Below, piece after piece: positions 17,065 to 25,396 of a stretch of 64,000 nt of DNA; position 1 is the first letter of the stretch; each line of letters begins with the position of its first letter. The notes under the pieces were generated by a model. That model was not told the DNA's origin. It made no database searches and saw only the letters and a program-made list of their open reading frames with translations. A program made the translations under genes and the position numbers. The DNA comes from CAMYMQ01 sp963730305 (GTDB lineage: Bacteria > Pseudomonadota > Alphaproteobacteria > Bin65), in NCBI GenBank assembly GCA_963730305.1, contig CAVSRB010000003.1, positions 558,001-622,000 of the forward strand, written 5' to 3'.

Positions 17065-17083
17065 ATTGGTCGAAGTGACCAAT
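17065..17083 (+). promoter_or_regulatory. Inverted repeat ATTGGTC-N5-GACCAAT upstream of the ATP-grasp cluster
   Basis: Perfect 7-bp arms around a 5-base spacer, 21 bp after the small peptide stop and about 190 bp before the ATP-grasp start. It could be an operator or a modest hairpin. It is the only strong symmetry in this 226-bp leader. A TAATAT near 17127 could be a -10 element, but no good -35 is paired with it. Confidence 0.4.
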
Positions 17084-17270
17084 GGAATCATGCGATTAGC
17101 GGGCACCACAGGGCCAGCATTTCTGCTAATATGGCGCCAACGGGGTCCCTTCGGCGTGCCGGAGGGGATGAGTTCGAGTTCGGGGAGTTCGAGGCATTCA
17201 GGATCTGGCATCGACGACGGTCGTTGATCTCCGGACGCTGGGCGGGTACCTGCCGCGGCTGAAAGAGAAG

Positions 17271-18365
17271 ATGCGCGTCGCCGTCATCTACAACGGCGAC
17301 AAGACGGCACCGGGCGCCGTCATCAACGAGACCACCAACCCGCGCTCCTCGAAGTCCTACCGCCCGATCGCCGAGGACATCGCCGAGGCCTTGCGCGGCG
17401 AAGGTTTCCGGCACATCACCCTGATGCCCGACGACATGACCCTGGGCGCGCACCTGCGCGAGGAAGGCATCCATTTCGCCTGGCTCAACACGGCCGGGGT
17501 CCAGGGCTACGGCGCGGCCGGCCACGCGCCGTCGATGCTCGAGCTGTTCGGCATCCCCTATGTCGGTCACGACCCGATCGACTCGATGATCCTGGACAAC
17601 AAGCACGTCTTCAAACGCAGCCTGTATTCGCTGGGCATCGCCACGCCGCCCTTCGTGGTCTGGGACCCGACCCTGGACGACGGGGCGCACCGCGCCGCCG
17701 CCTTCTGGGACGCCTCCTTCCCCGGCTATCCGGGCCCGTTCATCGTCAAGCCGGTGACCGGGCGGGCGTCGCAGAACGTCCACTTCGTCGACGGACCGGC
17801 CGAGCTGCCCGGGGTCATGGAAGAGGTCTACGCCACGACCCAGAACGCCGTGCTGGTCGAGCAGTTCGTCGGCGGGCCGGAATACACGGTGGGCGTCGCC
17901 GGCCGGGTCTGCGTCCGCGGCGGCGCGCTGGTCGAGCTGGACGGTCCGCTGGTGCTGTCGCCGTGCGAACGGGTGCTGAACCCCGGCGAGAGGGTGTTCA
18001 CCTCGATGGACGTGCGGCCGATCACGCGCGACCGCGCCCGCCTGCTCGACCCGGTCGCCGACGCCGAGATATACGCGCGGCTGTGCGCGCTCGGACAACA
18101 GATCTCGACCGCGCTCCATCTGCGCACCCTGATCCGGGTCGACGCCCGAGCCGACGCGACCGGCGCGCTCAACGTCCTGGAAGTGAACCCGAAACCGGAC
18201 CTGAAGCGACCGACCGAGGCACAGACCAACCTGGTCAGCATCGGCCTCGCCCAGGCGGGGCTGACCTACGACGAGCTGCTGCTGTCGCTGCTGATGGACC
18301 GGTTGTTCTTCTATTTCGTGCACCGACCGCATATCGTGCGCCACATCGCGAAGCTGCTCGACTAG
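17271..18365 (+). CDS. ATP-grasp ligase, D-alanine-D-alanine ligase-like
   Basis: A 364-residue ATP-grasp enzyme. The N-terminal domain MRVAVIYNGDK and the loop MLELFGIPYVGHD near residue 88 match the Ddl fold. The ATP-grasp core includes PFIVKPVTGRASQNVHFVDG near 160, VLVEQFVGGPEYTVGVAG near 200, and the metal-binding VLEVNPKPDLKRP near 300. Canonical Ddl has EVNTxPG here, so a different acceptor is likely. Enzymes of this type form carboxylate-amine bonds via acyl phosphates. ATG 17271 is the first normal start after an in-frame stop at 17169. The intervening frame (LRTLGGYLPRLKEK) looks protein-like, so a non-standard earlier start or an upstream indel is possible. It heads a three-gene cluster with a sensor-MFS and a binding protein. 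Confidence 0.85.
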   Translation: MRVAVIYNGDKTAPGAVINETTNPRSSKSYRPIAEDIAEALRGEGFRHITLMPDDMTLGAHLREEGIHFAWLNTAGVQGYGAAGHAPSMLELFGIPYVGHDPIDSMILDNKHVFKRSLYSLGIATPPFVVWDPTLDDGAHRAAAFWDASFPGYPGPFIVKPVTGRASQNVHFVDGPAELPGVMEEVYATTQNAVLVEQFVGGPEYTVGVAGRVCVRGGALVELDGPLVLSPCERVLNPGERVFTSMDVRPITRDRARLLDPVADAEIYARLCALGQQISTALHLRTLIRVDARADATGALNVLEVNPKPDLKRPTEAQTNLVSIGLAQAGLTYDELLLSLLMDRLFFYFVHRPHIVRHIAKLLD

Positions 18366-18383
18366 CACGATCCGAAGGCGCCG

Positions 18384-20762
18384 ATGGCGAACAGTCCCGA
18401 CCCGCAGGCCCCCCCGCAACGCCGGCTGCTCTACGGCACCATCATGCTGGCGGTCGCCCTCGCCTCGCTGTGGCTGCTGGTCTACGTCGGCTATGCCGAA
18501 GGCCGCCGCACCTACCAGAGCTTCGTCGTCGACAAGATGGCCGCCCAGGGCGAGCTGATCAAATCGCCGGTCGAGACCTTCCTGCGCAACGGCCTGCCGC
18601 TGCGCCAGTTCCCCGGCTTCGGCCCGATCGCCCGCCAGGTGCTGTCGTCCGATACGTCGATCGCCGCGATCACCGCGATCGGGCGCGACGGCAAGCCGGT
18701 GTTCACCGTGCGGCGCTCGGCGGACGTGCCCAAGGCGGGCACCGTGGCGATTCCGCCCGGCGACAAGCGCTTCGTCACCCGCGAGGCCGGCGCCTGGATC
18801 CACGTCCTGCTGCCGCTGCACGACCGTTTCGAGGCGATCGGCGCGATCCGCCTGACCGTGCCCCGCGCCGCGGTGACCGCCGCGGTGCTGTCGCGCTTCC
18901 TGCCGCTGGCGCTGATCGCCGCCGCGCTGGCGCTCGCCTTCGCGCTGTGGGCGACCCTGCTGCGCAACCGGCTCGACCGCAGCCGGGCGCCGTGGCTGCA
19001 CATCGGCTTCGCCGGCGTCTTCCTCGTGGTCAGCGCGGCGGTCGTGTTCACCCTGGTCTCGGTCTATTCGCAAGGCGTCCAGGGCAAGGCGCGGGCGCTG
19101 GCCGAATCGCTGCGCCAGCGGCTCGAACCGATCGTCGCCTACCACCTCAAGCTCTCGGACCTGGACGGGCTGCGCGACACCTTCCTGCAGTACCGCAAGC
19201 TCAACCCCGACATCCAGGCGATCGGGCTGACCGAGAACGGCCGCATCCTCATCCACACCGATCCGTCGATGATCGGCAAGCGGTGGACCGAGGCGCCGGA
19301 CACCCACGAGTTCGCCGCCAACCTGGGCGACACCAAGATGCGCATCGCCGTCGCCCTGCCCGACGACGTGGTGCTGCGGGCGGTCGCCAAGAACATCAAG
19401 AACTTCGTCGCCCTGTTCATCGCCACCGCCCTGTTCGCCGCGCTGTTCCTGCGCCTGGGCCGGTCGATCGAGAGCCAGGCCGCCGCGCGCGCATCGCCCG
19501 GCGCCGCCGGCGCGGAGCTGGGCGAGAGTGCGATCGCGGTGCTGCAGCCGGTCTTCTTCCTGGCGATCTTCTTCGAGAACCTGTCGACCAGCTTCATGCC
19601 GCAGCTGCTGCGCGGCTCGGCGCGCGCCGCCGGCTTCGGCGCCGACGCGACCTCCTACGCCTTCGCCACCTACTTCCTGTGCTTCCTTTTGGTGCTGATC
19701 CCGTCGACCAAGTTCGCCGACCGGCGCGGGCCGCGGGCGCTGTTGTGGGCGGGCGCCCTGCTCGCCGCCGGCGGCGCGGCGATCTTCGCCCTGTCCGACT
19801 GGTTCCCGGCGATGGCGGCCGCGCGCGGGCTCGCCGGCTTCGGCCAGGGCATGCTGCTGATCGGAGCGCAGACCTACATCCTCAACCACGCGCCGCCGCA
19901 GATGCGCACCCGCGCCGCGGCGGTGATCGTGTTCGGCTTCAACGGCGGGATGATCGCGGGCACCGCGATCGGCTCGCTCCTGGTCAACTACATCGACGTG
20001 CCCGGCGTGTTCTGGCTGGCGGTCATCACCGGCGGCGTGGTCGCCCTGTTCGCGGTGACCCTGATGCCCAAGGTGCCGGGCATGGAGCCGGACGACCCGA
20101 TGGCCGACGCCCGCTTCTTCCGCATGGCCGGCCAGGCGCTGAAGAGCTTCGAGTTCCTGCGGGTGATGGTGCTGGTCGGGCTGCCGTCGAAGGCGACCCT
20201 GACCGGCATCGTCGCCTTCGCCCTGCCGCTGGTGCTGTCGGGCCTGGGCTACCCGCCCGAGGACATCGGCCAGATCGTGATGATCTATCCGCTCGGCGTG
20301 CTGGTGGCGAGCGGCTGGATCTCGCGCCGGATCGACGCGGTCGGCGGCGCGCGGACGGCGCTGGTCATCGGCGCGTTGGGCGCGGGCGCCGCGATGCTGG
20401 TGATCAGCGGGGTCGACTGGTCGTTCGTGCCGCCGGTGCTGCGCTCTGCGCAGGCGCAGCCGTTCGTGATCGGCGTCGGCGTGCTGCTGCTCGGCCTCGC
20501 CCACGGCTTCATCAACGCCCCGGTGATCGCCTACGTCGCGACCACGGACGTGGCGCAGCGGCTGGGGGCGAACCAGGTGTCATCGCTCTATCGCGTGCTC
20601 GAGCGGGTCGGCCACGTCGCCGGTCCGGCGCTGGCGGCGCAGCTGCTGGTGATGGCCGGCGGCGGGCCCGCGGCGATCGGCTGGGCGGGCCTGGTCCTGC
20701 TCGTGTTCGCGGTGTTCTTCTGGCTGCCGATCGGGAGCCGGCGGACCGCCGCGGCGGAATAG
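18384..20762 (+). CDS. MFS transporter fused to N-terminal extracytoplasmic sensor modules
   Basis: The 792 residues show an unusual architecture. TM1 (about 16-36) is followed by a soluble periplasmic domain to about 168. Two TM helices (170-195, 205-232) lead to a second periplasmic domain with SDLDGLRDTFLQYRKLNPDIQAIGLTENGRILIHTD, like the Cache sensor domains of chemoreceptors and kinases. After another TM (342-364) comes a complete 12-helix major-facilitator domain (about 380-785) with the loop 2-3 motif FADRRGPR. The fusion suggests a transporter gated by, or sensing, a periplasmic ligand. It lies 18 bp after the ATP-grasp gene and 17 bp before a binding protein, so the three probably form one operon. 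Confidence 0.88.
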   Translation: MANSPDPQAPPQRRLLYGTIMLAVALASLWLLVYVGYAEGRRTYQSFVVDKMAAQGELIKSPVETFLRNGLPLRQFPGFGPIARQVLSSDTSIAAITAIGRDGKPVFTVRRSADVPKAGTVAIPPGDKRFVTREAGAWIHVLLPLHDRFEAIGAIRLTVPRAAVTAAVLSRFLPLALIAAALALAFALWATLLRNRLDRSRAPWLHIGFAGVFLVVSAAVVFTLVSVYSQGVQGKARALAESLRQRLEPIVAYHLKLSDLDGLRDTFLQYRKLNPDIQAIGLTENGRILIHTDPSMIGKRWTEAPDTHEFAANLGDTKMRIAVALPDDVVLRAVAKNIKNFVALFIATALFAALFLRLGRSIESQAAARASPGAAGAELGESAIAVLQPVFFLAIFFENLSTSFMPQLLRGSARAAGFGADATSYAFATYFLCFLLVLIPSTKFADRRGPRALLWAGALLAAGGAAIFALSDWFPAMAAARGLAGFGQGMLLIGAQTYILNHAPPQMRTRAAAVIVFGFNGGMIAGTAIGSLLVNYIDVPGVFWLAVITGGVVALFAVTLMPKVPGMEPDDPMADARFFRMAGQALKSFEFLRVMVLVGLPSKATLTGIVAFALPLVLSGLGYPPEDIGQIVMIYPLGVLVASGWISRRIDAVGGARTALVIGALGAGAAMLVISGVDWSFVPPVLRSAQAQPFVIGVGVLLLGLAHGFINAPVIAYVATTDVAQRLGANQVSSLYRVLERVGHVAGPALAAQLLVMAGGGPAAIGWAGLVLLVFAVFFWLPIGSRRTAAAE

Positions 20763-20779
20763 GTCGGGAGGATGCAAGC

Positions 20780-22006
20780 ATGAAACGCGCAAGCCCCTAT
20801 CGCATCCAGGCGGTCGCAGCCGCCCTGGCGGTCCTCGCGGCGCTCGCCTCGGCCCCGGTCCGGGCCGAGACGCCGCTGCCGGCGCCGATGGACCGGATCG
20901 GCGGATGGTTCAAGATCCTGCCGCGGGCGCTCCGCTACTGGAAGGTCGAGCCCCACCCCGACGATCCGCTGCGCGTCACGGTACGGCTCAAGACGCCGCT
21001 GCCGGGGCCGGTGCGCAAGATCATGGTGATCTATCCGCGCAAGTCGTCGGCCTACGACATCGCGGCGACCGAGCTGCTGGTCGGTTTCCACGACAAGGGC
21101 ATCGCCTCGACCTTCGAGATGGTCAACTTCGACCGCAAGAGCCCGCGCGGCAACGCCCTGGTCGACGAGGCCGCCAAGAACGGCTACTCGCTGATCTTCT
21201 CGATGGGCTCGCAGACCACCGCGTGGCTGTGGAAGCACCGCCGCAACGGCAAGGTGCCGATCGTCTCGGTCTGTTCCAAGGACCCGGTCCAGCTCGGCCA
21301 GCTCGAGAGCTACGACAAGGGCAGCGGCGTCAACTTCGCCTTCACCTCGCTCAACGTGCTGGTCGGCGTGCAGATGGCCTACCTGCGCACGCTCAAGCCG
21401 CACCTGAAGAACATCGCGATCCTGGTCAATTCGAAGAACATCAGCGCGGTCAAGACCCAGGCGATCCCGCTGGTCGAGGCGTCCAAGCCGCTCGGCATCA
21501 ACGCCTTCCAGGTCGCCGTCCAGGACCCCAAGAAGGCCAGGGAAGAGCTGGCAGCGCTGATGCCCAAGGCGATCGAGCGGATGCGCCGCACCGACCCCAG
21601 CCTCGAGAACAGCCTGTTCTGGATCACCGGCTCGACCTCGGTCTTCGTCGAGATCAAGACGATCATCACGCACGCCGACAAGGTGCCGGTGCTCAGCGTG
21701 GTGCCGGAGATCGTCCAGAAGGGGCCGGACAGCGCCGTGCTGTCGATCGGCGTCAGCTTCCAGAGCAACGCCCAGCTCGCCGCCAAGACCGGCGCCGACA
21801 TCCTCGCCGGCCGCGACAACCCGCCCAAGATGAAGGTCGGCATCGTTTCGCCGCCCAACATCGCGGTCAGCTTCCTGCGCGCCAAGGCGATCGGGCTGCG
21901 CATCCCGTTCAGCCTGTTCGAGGCGGCGGACTACATCTACGGCTACGACGGCCAGCCGCTGCGCGTCGCCGGCCGCGACGTCATCCGCGAGGCGCGCGCC
22001 AAGTAG
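20780..22006 (+). CDS. ABC-type substrate-binding protein (PF04392-like)
   Basis: A 408-residue exported protein with a signal peptide ending APVRAE near residue 31. A 60-residue leader containing MDRIGGWFKILPRALRYWK is followed by a type-I periplasmic-binding fold: VRKIMVIYPRKSSAYD, LIFSMGSQTTAWLW, KVPIVSVCSKDPVQLGQLESYD, then ISAVKTQAIPLVEASKPLGI and VPVLSVVPEIVQKG. This is the ABC_sub_bind pattern (TrpX-like). Start ATG 20780 has GGGAGG 8 bases upstream. No ABC permease or ATPase accompanies it. Its partner here is the sensor-MFS, so it may present a ligand to the sensor modules or act as a stand-alone receptor. Confidence 0.85.
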   Translation: MKRASPYRIQAVAAALAVLAALASAPVRAETPLPAPMDRIGGWFKILPRALRYWKVEPHPDDPLRVTVRLKTPLPGPVRKIMVIYPRKSSAYDIAATELLVGFHDKGIASTFEMVNFDRKSPRGNALVDEAAKNGYSLIFSMGSQTTAWLWKHRRNGKVPIVSVCSKDPVQLGQLESYDKGSGVNFAFTSLNVLVGVQMAYLRTLKPHLKNIAILVNSKNISAVKTQAIPLVEASKPLGINAFQVAVQDPKKAREELAALMPKAIERMRRTDPSLENSLFWITGSTSVFVEIKTIITHADKVPVLSVVPEIVQKGPDSAVLSIGVSFQSNAQLAAKTGADILAGRDNPPKMKVGIVSPPNIAVSFLRAKAIGLRIPFSLFEAADYIYGYDGQPLRVAGRDVIREARAK

Positions 22007-22041
22007 CGCGGCCGGCGCCGCTCCGTCCGCGCGATCTCGGG

Positions 22042-23100
22042 CTACTGCCCGCCCTCGGGCGTCGCCTGCAGCAGCCGGCGCTCGGCGGTCGCCAGTTCCC
22101 GGTCCTGGTGCTCGGTCAGGATGCGCTCGCTCGGGGTCAGGGTCCGGGCCAGCGACAGGATCGACTTGCGCAGGGCGCGCGGGTTGTGGCCCTCGGCGCG
22201 CGCCGCCGCGACGATGGCGTCGAACGCGCCCCGGTGCCGGTCGGCCAGCGCCGCCAGCGCGTCGGCCGCGGTCTCGGCGGCGTAGCGCGGGTCCTGCAAC
22301 GCCAGCCGGACGTGGGAATAGAGGGTGCGGCAGACGCGCACCGACTTGGCCGCGACCAATAGCACCGCGCCCTCGAAGACGATCATCAGCGCGCCGAGGA
22401 CGTCCGCGCCCATCGCGAAGGCGACCACCGCGCACAGCGCCGGGATCGCCGGGATCAGGCAGGCGATCATGACCAGCCGCTGCACCGGGATCCGCCCGCG
22501 GGTGCCGAGCAGATAGTGCATCGACAGCGCGAAATCGTCGATCAGCAGGAAGGTGAGCAGGTTGAGCAGGCTGATCAGCAGCGTATCGACCGGCTGCGCC
22601 TTGGCGTACCAGATGAACGAGACCGAGACCGGGAACACCGCGCCCAGCAGGCACAGCCAGAACAGCTGGCGCGGGAACAGGTTGAGCGTCACCACCCCGC
22701 GCATCCGCCCGCGGCCGCGCCGGACGCGGTCGCCCCGGTCGCCCAGGATGCGGATCGCGCCGCGGACGAAGAAATAGACCGGGAAGGCGACCATCACCGT
22801 GTTGGCGCGCAACAACAGCCGGCCCGATTCGAATTCGCGCGCGAGGTAGTCGGCGAAGTCCGCGCCCGGCCGGTCGAGAAAGATGGCGAAGAAATTGACC
22901 ACGGCGTGGATCACCGGGAAGGTGATGACCCCGGCCAGCGCGGTCATCACCAGGCTCTTGACCACCACCCGCCGCTCGGCGGTCTGGACATAGGTCAGGA
23001 AGAAGACGTAGCCGGCCAGGAACACGACGCAGAAGGCCGCCGCCGTCGCCACCGAGACGCCGATGCCGGCGAAGATCGGGAAGTGGCTGGCGCCGGTCAT
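22042..23100 (-). CDS. Multi-span membrane protein with helical cytoplasmic tail, unknown family
   Basis: 352 residues with six to eight predicted TM helices in the first about 240 residues (FAGIGVSVATAAAFCVVFLAGYVFFLTYV at the start, LFPRQLFWLCLLGAVFPVSVSFIWY in the middle). A roughly 110-residue soluble C-terminal tail follows, helical and rich in Arg/Ala (SILSLARTLTPSERILTEHQD). I do not recognise the family. It is coupled to the upstream small membrane protein by an ATGA overlap at 23097-23100, so the pair probably forms a complex. It converges on the binding-protein gene ending at 22006. Confidence 0.75.
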   Translation of the reverse strand: MTGASHFPIFAGIGVSVATAAAFCVVFLAGYVFFLTYVQTAERRVVVKSLVMTALAGVITFPVIHAVVNFFAIFLDRPGADFADYLAREFESGRLLLRANTVMVAFPVYFFVRGAIRILGDRGDRVRRGRGRMRGVVTLNLFPRQLFWLCLLGAVFPVSVSFIWYAKAQPVDTLLISLLNLLTFLLIDDFALSMHYLLGTRGRIPVQRLVMIACLIPAIPALCAVVAFAMGADVLGALMIVFEGAVLLVAAKSVRVCRTLYSHVRLALQDPRYAAETAADALAALADRHRGAFDAIVAAARAEGHNPRALRKSILSLARTLTPSERILTEHQDRELATAERRLLQATPEGGQ

Positions 23101-23588
23101 CGCCGGCCGCTCCCGCCGCCGCCAGCGAGCAGTCGCCGGCGGGCGAAGGCGCCGCGCACGCCGAGCACGTAGAAATAGACGAACAGGACGGCGATCAGGA
23201 TCGCGGTCAGGTCGGGCTGGGGCGAGGCGAACAGCCAGTTGAAGGCCCTGCTGGCGATGAACAGGACCAGCCCGGCGGCGGCCGCCACCGGCAGGTAGAA
23301 CCACATGCCGATCGCCACGACGACCGAGATCGCGCTGTCGGCCGCCGCCCACCAGATCATCACCTGGGTCGCCGGCACCGGCACCGCCGCGCCGACGTCG
23401 AGCAGCAGGTAGAGCAGCAGCGCACTCAGCGCGGCGTTGATCGCCGCCGCCCAGAAGCCATAGCGCGCGACCCGCGACGCCGCCTCGACCGTGTCGACCT
23501 TCGGCCAGAAGGTCTGGTGGATCGTGGCGCGGGACGGCGGCGGCGGGTCCGTCTGCGGAGATCTCCGTGGTCCGGTCATCGGCTCCAT
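23097..23588 (-). CDS. Small four-span membrane protein, unknown family
   Basis: About 163 residues: a soluble proline-rich N-terminus (PPPPSRATIHQTFWPKVDTVEAASR) and four TM helices, ending in a Gly/Arg tail. Starts at ATG 23588 or ATG 23579 are possible. The second has GGGATGGAG just before it. A TTG at 23633 would add 15 residues. Its stop overlaps the start of the larger membrane protein, suggesting a two-gene operon, divergent from the peptide-binding protein at 23671. Function unknown. Confidence 0.7.
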   Translation of the reverse strand: MEPMTGPRRSPQTDPPPPSRATIHQTFWPKVDTVEAASRVARYGFWAAAINAALSALLLYLLLDVGAAVPVPATQVMIWWAAADSAISVVVAIGMWFYLPVAAAAGLVLFIASRAFNWLFASPQPDLTAILIAVLFVYFYVLGVRGAFARRRLLAGGGGSGRR

Positions 23589-23670
23589 CCCGTGAGGTGA
23601 AGTTTCCGTTGCGTCGGGGCCTGCGATCGGCAAGCCTTGACGCTTCTATCACCGCACCGGGAATGGGCAA

Positions 23671-25359
23671 ATGTCCCCGCGCCTGATGCTCGCGACGATC
23701 GCCGTCCTGGGCGCCCTCCTCCCCGCCGCGCCACGCGCCGGGGCCGAGCCGCGGGACACGCTGACCATCGGCATCACCCAGTTCCCGGCGACGATGAACC
23801 CGATGATCGAGTCGATGCTGGCCAAGACCTACATCCTGGGCATGGTCTACCGGCCGTTCGTCACCTACGACCAGCGCTGGAAGCTGGTCTGCATGCTCTG
23901 CGTCAGCCTGCCCTCGATCAAGAACGGCCAGGCCAAGGTGGTCGATCTGCCCAACGGCAAGAAGGGCATGCGGGTGACCTGGCGCATCCGCCCCGAGGTG
24001 CGCTGGGGCGACGGCACGCCGGTCACGGTCAAGGACGTGATCTTCGCCTGGCACATCGGCCGCCATCCCAAGAGCGGCGTCGCCAACCGCGAGCCCTACG
24101 TCCGCACGATCGCGATCGAGCGGATCGACGACCATACCTTCGTCCAGGTGCTCGACAAGGTGCGCTTCGACTACCAGCTCCTGGTCCCCGACCCGATGCC
24201 GGCGCACCTCGAGCGCAAGGCCTTCGCCGACCCGGCCGAATACCGCCACCGCACCCTCTACGACCGCGACTACACCAAACCCGGCCTCTACGACGGCCCC
24301 TACCGGATCGCCGAGATCGTCTCCGGCTCGCACGTCGAGCTGGTGCGCAACCAGCACTGGTGGGGCCAGAAGCCCTATTTCCAGCGCATCATCGTCCGCG
24401 CCATCACCAACAGCGCCGCGCTGGAGGCCAACCTGCGCGCGGGCGGCATCGACTACGCCGCCGGCGAGCTCGGCCTGACCCCGCGCCAGGCGCTCGGCCT
24501 CAAGGCGCGCGAGCCCAACCGCTACCGCTTCATCTTCAAGGCCGGGCTGATCTACGAGCACGCCGACTTCAACCTCGACAACCCGGTCCTGAAGGACCGC
24601 CGGGTGCGCCGGGCGCTGGCCTACGGGCTGGACCGGGCGCTGATGAGCAAGACCCTGTTCCACGGCCTGCAGCCGGTCGCCGACACCTTCGTCAGCCCGC
24701 TCGACCCCTACGCGACCAAGGACGTGCGCCGCTATCCGTTCGAGCCGAAGAAGGCCGCCGCCCTGCTCGACGCCGCCGGCTGGAAACGGCGCGGCGACGG
24801 CTGGCGCTACGACAAGGCCGGCAACCGGCTGACCCTGTCGCTGATGACCACCGCCGACAACCGCATCCGCGCGCTGGTCAGCGAGATCATGCAGGCCTAC
24901 TGGCGGCGGATCGGCGTCGACGTGCGCCTGAAGCTGCAGCCGCCGCGCATCTTCTTCGGCCGCACCGTGAGCCGGCGGCTGTTCCCCGGACTGGCGATGT
25001 ACGCCTGGATCAGCGCGCCGGGCAGCTCGCCGCGCTCGACCCTGCATTCCGCGATGATCCCGCGCGCCGCCAACAACTGGGGCGGCCAGAACACGCCCGG
25101 CTTCCGCAACAAGGAGGCCGACGACCTGATCGACCGCATCGACGTCGAGCTCGACCCGGCCAAGCGCAAGGCGCTGTGGGTGCGGCTGCAGCAGATCTAC
25201 GCCGACGAGCTGCCGGTGCTGCCGCTCTATTTCCGCGCCAACGCCTACGTCATCCCGCGCTGGCTCAAGGGCATCCGCCCGACCGGCCACATGGCGCCGA
25301 GCACGCTGTGGATCGAGCAGTGGCGCGCGGTCGACGAGCAGGCGCAGGCGAAGCCGTGA
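23671..25359 (+). CDS. Oligopeptide/dipeptide-type ABC substrate-binding protein (SBP_bac_5)
   Basis: A 562-residue periplasmic binding protein. A signal peptide (MSPRLMLATIAVLGALLPAA to about residue 26) precedes DTLTIGITQFPATMNPMIES, typical of the family-5 opening. The family signature region is WRIRPEVRWGDGTPVTVKDVIFAW near 105, followed by LKDRRVRRALAYGLDRALM near 320. Such proteins deliver peptides, nickel, glycosides or opines to DppBC-type permeases. It is followed after 37 bp by two permease genes. The C-terminus ends in an amphipathic stretch after LWIEQW. Confidence 0.92.
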   Translation: MSPRLMLATIAVLGALLPAAPRAGAEPRDTLTIGITQFPATMNPMIESMLAKTYILGMVYRPFVTYDQRWKLVCMLCVSLPSIKNGQAKVVDLPNGKKGMRVTWRIRPEVRWGDGTPVTVKDVIFAWHIGRHPKSGVANREPYVRTIAIERIDDHTFVQVLDKVRFDYQLLVPDPMPAHLERKAFADPAEYRHRTLYDRDYTKPGLYDGPYRIAEIVSGSHVELVRNQHWWGQKPYFQRIIVRAITNSAALEANLRAGGIDYAAGELGLTPRQALGLKAREPNRYRFIFKAGLIYEHADFNLDNPVLKDRRVRRALAYGLDRALMSKTLFHGLQPVADTFVSPLDPYATKDVRRYPFEPKKAAALLDAAGWKRRGDGWRYDKAGNRLTLSLMTTADNRIRALVSEIMQAYWRRIGVDVRLKLQPPRIFFGRTVSRRLFPGLAMYAWISAPGSSPRSTLHSAMIPRAANNWGGQNTPGFRNKEADDLIDRIDVELDPAKRKALWVRLQQIYADELPVLPLYFRANAYVIPRWLKGIRPTGHMAPSTLWIEQWRAVDEQAQAKP

Positions 25360-25396
25360 TGCGCCGTTCCCCAGCGGCCACGACCCGCGCCAGCCG

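Noticed and set aside
17168..17228. ATG at 17168 as the start of the ATP-grasp gene
   Set aside because: It lies in another frame and reaches a stop within about 20 codons. It would be relevant only if an indel is present.
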